The notes beneath the pieces are model-generated. The model worked only from the letters and a program-made list of their open reading frames with translations. It was not told where the DNA came from and made no database searches. From assembly GCA_013397115.1 (NCBI GenBank), contig VWZW01001014.1, forward strand, positions 1,409,766 to 1,473,765: 64,000 nucleotides of DNA, in the 5' to 3' direction. The translations under genes and the position numbers were made by a program. The DNA comes from Edolisoma coerulescens. Taxonomy: Eukaryota > Chordata > Aves > Passeriformes > Campephagidae. Shown piece after piece: positions 48,101 to 60,100 of the stretch (the stretch's first letter is position 1; the number at the start of each line of letters is the position of its first letter).

Positions 48101-51100
48101 TCTAAGTAGGATCTTTGCCAACACCATTTGCTATGGACATGCCCCAGGAAGGTGGCAATTCTAAGTTAATTCACACAACATCATGAAATAAGTATGAGAA
48201 TATGCAACAAATTTGATCAAGCTGTGACTACACCCAAGGGAAGAGCTAAGTAGATAGAAGACTTTGCAGGGTACCAACTGAAGGAAATCTGGAACAGCTA
48301 AATTAAATCTATGGATCTTTCAAGCGGTATCAATAAATTCAGTCGGCAACTTAAAAGCAACAGGAAAAAATCCATTATTAATCAAAATCTATTCCCCATT
48401 TTCGAGGAATAAAGTGTTTACTGCCTTGACAAACTAAGTCACAAGGTCCTCTTTATCAGTCTGGAGGACATGAGACTGCTTGTCTCCAAGAACCTTAAAC
48501 AGGACAAGACAAATCCAGATTAATAAAAAGAAGTCACCCATGAAAGAAAATGTGTAACTGTTCCTTAGGCTTCCAGCAAAAATCATCTGGTAGATACTAG
48601 GTCAACTTTGGAAAAGCCATGACAAACTTAAATCTGTTTCATTGTATCAGTGCTGCTCTTAACTATTGAAATGAAGTGTTGCTGGTGATCCCAATGATAC
48701 AGTTATGAATGCTTTTGTCTATCAAATCCAAAGGCATTACTAAAACTGTAATTTTTTCTTACTAAAACTCCGAAGGCTGAAGATCCAAAAAAAATCCCGA
48801 GGAATTTTGGACCCATAAAAAAGAAGCGCAAATTAATATTTTAAGAACAAATCCCTTTGGAACAATTAAGTGCAAAATTGTGTTAGGCCCAAACCAAAGA
48901 GTTAACACTGCCAGTCACAAAGATGCATCTTATCAATGAATTACATGAAGCTTTATGAACAATTTTGTCCTGGTAAGTGGATCTCTGAGAACTTCATAAC
49001 GAAAGCCATAAGTAGGGATGGTTATTTTAGTATCAGCAGTTCAAATCTTTTGGTCTGTTCTTTCTTCCTAGTCATATGAAATTACTGATCTTCAATAGAA
49101 TTGAAGTGAGACATCTTCCTTTCACTATTCATACCAGACCAAGGATTGATCCCCATCAGCATCTTGCTTCCAGCAGAGGCAGCCATGAAAAGATATATAG
49201 CAAAGAATAAGAACAAGACACACAACACGCCCTCCTGCTATCATCCACGTTCCAACTACCTTCAGTTCAGGTTACTTCCTGTGACAGATATGATTTTGTG
49301 GATTTAATATTCCTCAGTAGACTCATCTTCAAGGTACCTCATTAGCATCCCCTTGAGCCTATCTAAACTTTAAACAAGAAAAGAAGATTTTAGCTTATGA
49401 GGTCTATAGAGTTTCATAAGCCTGTGAACATGGCTGTATCTAAGGTTTAACTCTTTGCATCAACAACTTTGATGACAAATGCATAGAGAGTGCTTTGATG
49501 AATCTCTCTTTTAAAAAAGCCTCAGAGTCTGTTGTAGAAAAAACTAAAGTTACAGACTGTCAGTGAAAAAAGTTTTAAAATTTCCTCTGTTTTTGTAGAA
49601 TGCTGTACTCCAGTTCTCTAAAGCACTTTTCTGTAGTGCAGGCGAGACTGCACATCAAGTTTGTGATTATTCTAACATTTGTCTGAACAGACATCATTAT
49701 TCACAACAAACACAGAGAGAACCAGAGAAGCATGGGAACTTTCCAATCTTCTTTATTGATTTTTATGAGTGAGCATGTGCACAGCAAAGCAGCAGAATAC
49801 ATTAGCTAACAGACAAAATGAGACGTTAGAAAGTTCTCATTAACAGCTAGCCAAATGTCATACAAAATCAAGATTTCTACTTTCAAGAATCAACTCTTTC
49901 ATCCTGTCAAATCCTGACTTCATACCCTCAAGAATGACAGAAGGTAGACTGTTTCTCAAAAAGTAAAACAATGGCATTTGAAACCAAAGGTTTATTAACT
50001 GTCCTAAGTGGTAGATGCATAGAAAAAAAAAGATGCAATCATAGACTCTCTCAAGGTAAAAAGGACCCAAAAGGATCATCAAGACCAACACCCAGCCCTC
50101 GCAGGACTACCTAAAACTAAACCATATGACTAAAGCATCACCCAAATGCTTCCTGAACTCTGACAAGCATGGTGCCATAACCACTGCCATGGGGAGCCTA
50201 CTCCCATGACTGACCACTCAGTGAAAAACCTTTTCCTAATGTCCAGTCTGAACTTCCCCAATGCAGCTTCACACCATTTCCATGTGTCCTGTCACTGGTC
50301 ACCAGAGAAAGGACATCAGCATCTCCCTCTCCACTGACCACTTCAAGGAAGCTGTAGACTGTGATGAAGTCACCTCTCAGTCTTCTCTTCTAAGTTTAAC
50401 AAGCCAAGTTACCTCAGCTGCTCCTCCAAAGTCTTGCCCTTGAGGCCTTTCACCATCTCGGTAATTTATCTAGTCTGTTAGATTATCCAGATCTCAATTC
50501 TTAAATGAATTCTACTAGAAGTAAGTCTTAAATTATTCAAGAACACCTTTCAAAGAATGAAAAAAATACCTGAGAAACAAGCATGCTAATCTGCATAGTG
50601 TGGTCATTTCATTGCTTACTAATTAACATTTTATTTGATCTTTCATCCTCCCCATAGAATAGGAGTGGAATAATTTTACCATGTATTTCATATAATGACA
50701 AGCAATATAAAATTACAGCCTTCAGAAAAGGCAAAGTAAATGTTTATTTGCCTTGAAATAGTGAAAGTACATATGAGCATCATTACCTATATACAAGGCA
50801 TTAAAATTTACATAGGAAAAAATCAGCCACTAATGTGGCATTTGGACCTATTTTGGGATATTTATGCAGTGAAGACAAAGCCCTAAGGAATTAAAGTGCA
50901 GCAGTGGCTTCCAGTGGTTGCAGTAGTGTATGTATACAAACAAAGCCTGTGGAAAAAGGTAGTATCATCTTTTAGAGTTCAACAAATGCAGCTGAGAAAA
51001 AATATTTTCAGGAATACAGTGTCTTCTTTTAAATCTAAAGCAGTAAGTCCAAGTTAAATCCGGAGAACATGAGATCAAGATGCAAAGCAAATAACAGGAA

Positions 51101-54100
51101 TGAGAATACTGTCGTAACATAACCAGCTAATGTTACATAAGCAAAATGCAGCCTGTGTCCTACATGAGCTAATGACTTCATCTCTCCCTTACTGAAATTC
51201 CCCCCTCTACCACACAGGCAAGAAATTTCTTTCTGTCTCCAGTCATTTCTATGATTAAATCAATTCAGTTCAGGACAGGGTTTCATGATGCAAAAGCCTT
51301 TGGCAGCAATAGCAGGAATGTAAGTATAGTCCTGTACCACTCCATTCTTGTTTCTCCCTACCCTTGTGCCCTGCCTGTCAGATCCTCAATCATGAGGGCA
51401 CATATCCATATGGAATGTGCTGTGAACCACAATGCTGTGTCAGAGAACTAGTTGAGTTTTTAAGAAGGCCAGCCAGAGCAGGAAACACCACGGGACAATT
51501 CAAGACTGGACATTGAGATGCAAGTTATGCTAGTGTCATACAGCCACTGCTAGTTTTGTGCATGTTGCGGATGAAGCCTGGTTTGTGGAGCCTGAAAGAA
51601 AGCAGCACATACTGCCTTGCAGCCTGGGAAACATTTTGTTGTCCTTGGGGAAGTCTGTACATTGTTGAAGTGGTCTAGACAGCTTGTCTTCCAGAAGACA
51701 GGCAGTTGCTGTGCACAGTCTGAAGTACCCTTCTACAATTTGTGCTCTTTATTTGGAGGACAGAAGGAATTTTTAGGTCAAGGCAGACCACTGTAGCAAA
51801 ATTCGATAGTGCTGTCTAAAAATTCAGTATCAGTTCAGTCCACCATACAAGTATGAAGTCACCTGCTACAATGCTTCTGAAATAAGATTATTACTGTTAC
51901 TTCCCACCTCATAAATACCCTAGATGTCACCAGAGAGATCAGACATAACTGGCTATGAACAAGGATGTTGCCTTGCCAGAAGCATCAAGCAGTTATTGTG
52001 GCCCAGGTGCACCTCAGCAAGTATCTCAGAGAAGCACTTCAGTCATTCAAGCCTAGGGCTTGAGGAAAGAGCACAATCCTGGATTTTATCTTTGTGCTGA
52101 GATACTAAATTTGTCTCAGGTACACTGAAGTTTTCAAATCCTGTCAAAGATCTTTTCTTAGATCTCAAAAGGATTTTTATCCCTGGTTTAATTCCTTATA
52201 AAAACTTTGCTAGTCACTGACATGAAAAGAGCAACATAAAAGCCTATGTTGGTGCCCAGTTATCAGCAGTCCGTACTTCTGTGTACCAAAACTTAGGTGA
52301 CAAAGGAACAGGGACTGCAAAAACAGCTTAAATATCTCAAATTCTCACTGACAGGTCAAGCAACCTTTTCAGATTCAAGAGTTGGCAGTGTTATCTAGAA
52401 GGTGTCTTCATCCTGATCAGTTTTGAGTGAGATGTCCAAAACAAATATTCCCATCTGTGTAGGCCTTTAATATTATTTGGTGTAGATAATGTATCTTGAC
52501 ACAACAGCTTTGATCAACTTCGATTTTTTTAAAATACAGATACATTACGCACATACACATATGCATGTACATGCTAAGATGTACCAGACTTTCTCCAACT
52601 CAAGATGCATGGTCAGATCTTTCAAGGACTAGGAATACACTCTCTAGGGCACTTCCAAGAAGGAGCAGCTCACAAGTTTTCAACAATTAGCAGAAGGCAT
52701 GAACATCTCTGTAGCTAGGATGATGCTAATACATCCAGGTTGAGAGCAAGACAGTCAAAATTCTCTTTTGTTTCCTATCAAGAGAGCTGCTGATCAGAGA
52801 GAACTATAATTCAAGCCCAGAGCAAGAAGAGGTGAAAATACAGGCTCAATTATTTTGTGGAGAAGGTTTACATATTGCACTGCAGTGTCAATGCCTACAA
52901 AACAGGTTCAGCAAGGTTTGACCCAGTATGTGCACCCAGTCCTTAATCTGATGAGGCTTTGTTCATATCAGTGTACAGGATGGTACCTTGCTGGGTGCTT
53001 GTGTCACACTGACCCAACCAGGACAGAAACTTTTCCAAAGAAATAATAAATAAAAAAAGATTCTCCACAGAAGGAGCACAGAGAAAACACTATTAAAGAT
53101 CAACATCTTTTCATTTAGCAGCCACTGTTTACATAAAGAAATAACACAGTGACAGTAAAAGATAATCAAGATATGCAAAATTTTCCAGCTTAAGTGAACC
53201 ATATACACATGAAACAACAGAGTAAGATTTAAAGAAGCAATATGTAAGAAACCATAACTCGTGGCCTAATGCTCCAAGAACAAATGGCTGGACAATTACT
53301 ACCTAGTCAGATGTAATCAGCAGCACACAGAAATAGCAAAATGCTTTTGCACACCTGTAGTGTCTTCCAATTCTTCTTGAAATTATTCGTCCTTCTGATA
53401 TTTTTGGCCAAATCAAGGGCTTATAGTCCTTCCAGCATGCACTGATCACTGTTTGTACAAAAGACTGTGCTAAGTGCAGTCTCTGATTAATGAAGTGGAC
53501 TGACAATAATTTCTGATATATTTAGAACAAGTCTAAGATGCATTTTCTTCATTGTAAATGAGATCTCCCCACAGAAAAAACCCAATATTTTGTTTAGATA
53601 CCAGGAAAGTATTCTGATTTCTCTCATATTCAGTAGTGTGTGTATATATATGTCTGTTGTTCCACAGTGATCATCTAGTACTTCCAAACCATGTTTCCCA
53701 TGTTAATTACAAACCCTATTAAATAAAAATACTAGACAACAATTTTAACCTCGAGTTCATGGTCTCTTAAACCTAGAGTCTATATCTTACTCTGAAAACA
53801 AGTTCTCATACAAAGCAGGTTGATGAGATTTGAATCGTTTGTTTTCAACTCATATGCGCTAGAAACTAGCTACATAGTGAGGGGGAATAAAAAGATTTTG
53901 AAGTATTAAGGTATAATGAATCATACCTATTTATTAGTCATCCTACTGAATACCTGCAAATTATTCTGCCATGAAGTTATTTTAACAAATTGGAGAACAT
54001 AGACATATGTCAGTAACTAGGACAATTGCACAGTTTACTGTCAAGCAATTCTAGTAATTATTTAAATTGGTGATTAGTTATCACATCATCTGAGATATTC

Positions 54101-57100
54101 AGAGTTTCTTGAACTTCCAGTATGGAAATTTACTGTGTATAATTATACTACTGAGAAATATCCATACAGTAAATGAATATGCAGATCTCTTTATTTAGCA
54201 GCTATATTGCATCTATATTTACTAGCTCATCTGTTTACACTGTTGATGCTGTTTGCAGAAGGCCATTAGCCTTCTAATTTGTTTTCTAGTAAAAAATGAA
54301 ATTACAAGAAATGAGTGAGATTGAGCTACTAAAAAAATAGCAGTATTAGAAGAGTTTTGTAGGGTGCTTAGCACAAAGAGATTACAGTCCATGACTATGG
54401 CTCCCAGCAATGCTTCTTAAACACTGTAAATTTGATTTCTTGAATAAAGATAGCAAGAACTGTACTAAAATCCTTTCAAAATATTATTTTTCCTATAGTT
54501 TTCTTGTAAAACCATTTTTGTAGTCTTGTGCTTCTTTTTTTGTTGTTGCTACAAGCTATAGACAAGGCACAGATAGTAATTTTAAGCTTATTAGCAAAAT
54601 TACATAACCTCACCCTATGACCATTTCTTGCTGTACTTAAACTGCACATATGTTTGAGCAGAGGCCATACCTTTTTTTAGAAACTTTTGCCATCATTTTT
54701 AATATAAGCATAGTTGGTCCAAGTTCTAATGTGTATTTAAATAAGCCTTTATTATGGCATGTGTTAATGACAGCAATAGCCTAATGCATTTCAGGCTAAG
54801 ATACTCCACAGACAAGGCTATTTTAAAAGACACGGCCCTTTTTTTTTGTTTATGGCGAAAGAGAAGTCTACCAGAGGAGCAGGCCTTCCTTTATACAGCC
54901 AGAGGAAATGCTTCATAAATCTACACTTTTCATCTTGCAGAAGAAAACTGAAATATACAGAATAACTGAGAAAAAGCACAGCATAATTCAGGGTGAAGTA
55001 TTTAACGCACTATATTAATAATTTAGAGTTCCCTGTAGCAATTACAAAGCAAACTGTAAGATATTGAGCTTAAGATAATAAAAAACATGGTCCAAGAATA
55101 AAGAAGGAAAGATAATAAATTGGATGGAGTAAAGAAAAAGAAATGGAAATCTAATAAATGGATACAACAGAACAAAAATTTAAACTTTGGTTCTTCAAAT
55201 GTTCCCATACATTCATGACTTGCAGTGCCCAAAACAGGTACCCAAGCAAGCACACAGAACTGCTCTCAAAGAGATGGAATAAAGAAGTCAGGCACAGGGG
55301 TAACTGTACCCCACTCCAGAGCCAACCACACAATTCTCCATGGACACAGGAGCAGTAGCTCCCATATTAAAATGTTCAGTTCACTTGTGGTCACTTCTGT
55401 AGAATCACTCCCAAGGTGAGGGAATTCCACACCATCTCAAAGGAAGAAAGTGATGCAGCTATGGAAAACCCAGCTACAGCAATACAGCTTGTCTAAGGCA
55501 ACAAAAGATTTTGCAGATGGGGACACTTCACTCCTATTCCAAACTCTGCAGAAGACGGAGAATCCAATGATAACAGACAGTCTTCATAGCTCAGACCTCC
55601 TTAAGCAAAACAAATGAAACTTCAGTTTTAAACCTTGAAAAGAAGCCACACTAACAGGCAATAAAATTTCTCCAACTAATACAGTGAGGAAAAACACAGC
55701 ATTCCAGTAATTCAGAAAGAATTCTGTTCCCCTGATATTCTCTACCAAGAGATGTTTTAAAAGCACTTTTTTTTCAGAAAAACAGTATCTATCCAGAGAG
55801 ATAGTTTTTGACTGGCTGTCAAGAAAAAGAAAATAGAGCAATTTGTATTAGAAAACACTAAGAAACAATTCTCAGATAAAAGCAAAATGTTTACAAACTT
55901 TCCAAGGAAAGTTTTAAAATATGTTGATAACTGAACTAGAAGTATTAAAAAGCCTGTTTTTCCACTGATTCATCCCTGAATGGACACTGGCTCACTGAAT
56001 TAAAACCACTTTCAGTTATAATTGGGGATTTGAATTTTCATCTGTGCACTTATAAAAGACTGTTTCAGCAGACCACTACAGTTAGATGGATGAAGGTCAA
56101 ACATAAATATAAATTTCCCACTGTCCAAGTCAGACTTCCGAGAAAAGCATAGAGAACAAAATAGGTACATGCAATTCCCAGCATCAAACAGAATTATTTC
56201 TGAAAGTACTCTATCATTTTCCTAAATTTGATTTCCACTAAATCAGAGCCAAACTGAACAAACAGTCCAACTGAACACTGAATTAATCCATTAAAAAGGT
56301 CTGGGCTTCAAACATCCACATTGTCCAGAAAATTAATTTGGTAACAATCTGTGCCTCACATCTCAAACTGCAGCACTCGTTTGACAGAGGACTAAGCAGT
56401 GGCATAAAGAAAATGGGAGGAATCCTCCCCTATGACAGAGTTCCTTAGCCATTATTCTTACGTTGAAGGAATTAGCACATCTTTGTCACTATGCATAAAC
56501 CTAAGGAGATTTGCAAAATAACCACTCCACTGAATCCATGTCCACTATTCCCCTGATCAACAAAAAAAGCTGGGCTCTTCAGGATCATATCTCAGAAACC
56601 CAAGACTGACACTTCCCTTTTCCTGGAAGAAGAGAGTCATCTCTCTACATCTTGAAGAAAAAGTAGATCCTCATCAGATCCTGAAAGGAGTGTTACTTAT
56701 GATTAAAGGCAAGTTAGAAATTGTATAAAAAAATTTAACTGATTACCTCTCCTATAAAGACAACCATAACACAATCCAGTTTTTCTTCAGGGGACAGCTT
56801 ATCAATAAGGGAGTGGAGAGTTTCTGTAAGGTAAGACTTGACTTTTCTTTTCACTGTAGGTATTCCCATTACAATGGAAACTGAAATCAAACAAACCAGA
56901 AAGGTACTTTCAGTAATTTCATACACAAGATAGAAAACAAAAATCTTGCAATAAGGCACTGCTTAAGAAATGCAAAGGATTAAAAGGTGGAGACAACAGT
57001 AATTAAAAATAGTTTAAAAATATGCCACCCAGCATCAGGAGCATAACTAACAATCACCAATACTCAGAACAAACACAGCAGCTGTCACAGGCAAAGCAGA

Positions 57101-60100
57101 CTCAAGGAAGTTAATTTATTACTGATGAAATGAACATAGGGTAATGAGAAATAAACCCAAATCTTAAAACACCTTCCCCTCACCCTTCCCTTCTTCCTGG
57201 GCTCAACTTCACACTGATTTCTCTACCTCCCCGCTACCAGGAACACAGGGGCACGGGGAATGGAGGCTGGAATTCAGTTCGTCACATATCATCTCCACCC
57301 CTTCTTTCTCCTCAGTGGAAGGACTCCTCAGACTCTTCTCCTGATCCAACATGAGGTCCCTCCCATGGCAGATGGTCCTCCATGAACATCTCCAACGTAA
57401 GTCCTTTCCACAGGCTGCAGCTCTTCATAAACTACTCCAGCATGGGTCCCTTCCATGGGCTGCAGTCCTTCAGGAACAGGTTACTCTAGCGTGGGTCCTC
57501 CACAGGGTTACAGGTCCTGCCAGCAAACCTGCTCCATCATGGGCTCCTCTTTCCATGGGTCCACAGGTCCTGCCAGGAGCCTGCTCCTGTATGAGCTTCC
57601 CATGGGGTCACAGCCTCCTTTGGGCATCCACCTGCTGTGATATGGGGTCCTCCAGAGGCTGCAGGCAGATTTCTGCTCCATGGGCTGCAGGGACACAGCT
57701 GCCTTACCATGCTCTTCACCACGGGTTGTAGGGGTCTCTCTGCCCCAACACCTGGAGCGCCTCCTCCCCCTCCTTCTGCACTGACCTTGGTGTTTGCAGT
57801 GCTCTTGCATGTTCTCGCTCCTCTCTCCAGCTGCCATTGCCCTTGAGCAGCTTTTTGCCCCCTCTTCAATCTGTTATTCCAGTGGCCCTGGTCTGGCTAT
57901 CGGCTCTACGGGACATAGGGAAAGCTGCTGGCACCCTCTTACAGAAGACACCCTTGTAGCCTCCCTGTTACCAAAACACTGTCACACAAGCCCAGTACAA
58001 TAGGAAATAATCATCAACTACGGTATTAATCAGGTAAGGTGCACCAAGAGTGATCAAACTCCCTAACTTTAGTTTTATTTTAAACTGATATAACCATTCT
58101 TCACAACTCAAGTACCTAATTTTTCTAAAGTTATCTTTTAAAACAATACTGCTGAAAAACTCTATTACTTTCCTTGCACCTGGTTTTGGTTCTTCGAAAA
58201 AAACCGGTCCAAGACATCAGAATTGCATGGAAGTTCCTCAACAAAATTTCTTGTCTCTGACAACAGCACCACAAATGCAAAGCAGTATGTCCCCAGCTAC
58301 AATGTTATTAACACCATCTTTGAGCAGGCCATTTGACTCCTGTGTTCCTTAACTTTTCCATAGTTTTTCTTCTGCACTGTCCCCAGGGCTGGCTACCAAC
58401 TGGGAACACCACAGATAGCAGCAGGAATGCAGTGAAAGGATAAAGTAGACTTCATGAAGTCCTGAAATCCTGAATTTCCTCCCTCTGTTTAATGAAATAA
58501 ACCTGATTCCAATTTCTATTTTGTAATTCCAAATTTCTGCCATATATTCCCAGGGGGACATAATACAGACTTCACTTATAACAATAATGGATTATTAAAT
58601 TTTTCCTCCCTGAATAACAACATTGAAATAAAAGGTATTTATAGTCAGAAAAATAAACCTGTGGCCTAAGCCCACACATCTGTCATGCAGGCATGCCTTC
58701 TGTTAGAAGAAGGAGCAATCAAAGTTACTGAAGTAATGAGCCAGGAGTAACTACAACACTGAATTTTTTTCCCCTCCAATGACTGTCCAGGGTTTATTAA
58801 TGCAATTATATCTGATTATCTTAGTTCTCTCAACTTTTAAATTTATACCTTGAAATACATATTCAGAATAACAGAAACATCAACACTAAAATAATTATAT
58901 CTATGCACGGTTGCCCCGCAAATCTGAAAAGCCAAAGGGATATATCCATTAGCAGTTCAGAATCTGAAATGCTGGAGCTTTGTTTCCTTTTAGTTACAAA
59001 AAATTCATCCAAACGAGATGCTTCTTAATGTGTACCTTAACACAGCATGGGGTGTGACTGAGATTATGCAGAAAAGAGCAAAGCTGAAACCAAGCTCCTT
59101 TCATCTCACATTCAGTGTGAATTCAAAGGATATCAATATCACACAAGTTAAATGAGATGTCCTTGATCTACCAAGAAATGCAGTAAATTCTGTGTCTAAG
59201 ACTAGAAGGTCCTCCAGATATAAAACATGAAATAACCATCATATAAGCATACCTCCTGTCCTTCCAAGGCCAACCTGCACAGAAGGTTGAAGGCTTCCTT
59301 CATTTTTCAACAAATGAGGCAAATGGTAATAGATATTTGGCACTTGAAGAGATTTTCTACTTGTTAGCTCTTTTAACAATTTCAGCGTCTCATCTGCAAA
59401 CATACAGGAAATTAGTAATGCAGAAAACAAATAATATGAAGTTGTAAGCAACAGTAAACAGAATAAAATTCCAAGCTTGGTCCTAACTGAAAGCCAGAAC
59501 AAATTGTGCACTTTTCTGAGGCATTGTATCTGTCTACAAAGGAAGTCTTTTCTTATTTTGATATTTTTTAATAAACGACGGCCAAGACTATTTTGCACCT
59601 ATAACCTTGTTACAGATACAGTAAATACTTACCTGATCACATAAGATTTAGTGTGAATTTACAGAAGTAAAGAATGCTCCATTTATTTGGGGGGTTGATG
59701 TTGTTGGGTTTTTTTCCAGTTAATCAAATGGGAGGCTTATTTACCTAGATAATTTTTTACTTTTGCTTACAGAGGTCATCACCATCCAGCAAATAACTAC
59801 TGCAAATAACTTTTCAGAGCTATGAATACATATTGGAATATACTGCACATGCAGACACAAAATTAAATAGCATTAAATATACAGTTGATATTTTGAGTAT
59901 TCCTGCAAAAAAAAAAATTATGCAAATTTAATTTACCCCATTGGAACAGAATTATCCTATTAGGTTCCATTAGAATTATTCTTGCTCTTTCTGGTGCAAC
60001 TGCCTCTCAGTATGTCCAGGTGGCTCTCAAAGTTGCAAATGACAGTTTTTAAAATTACCCTGCTGTGCGTGTGATTTTCTTGCATCAAGTGTGAAAACAA

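Noticed and set aside
57351..57869. Open frames of 109-126 codons
   Set aside because: They fall within the repeated units of the LTR-like element and occur in overlapping frames on both strands.
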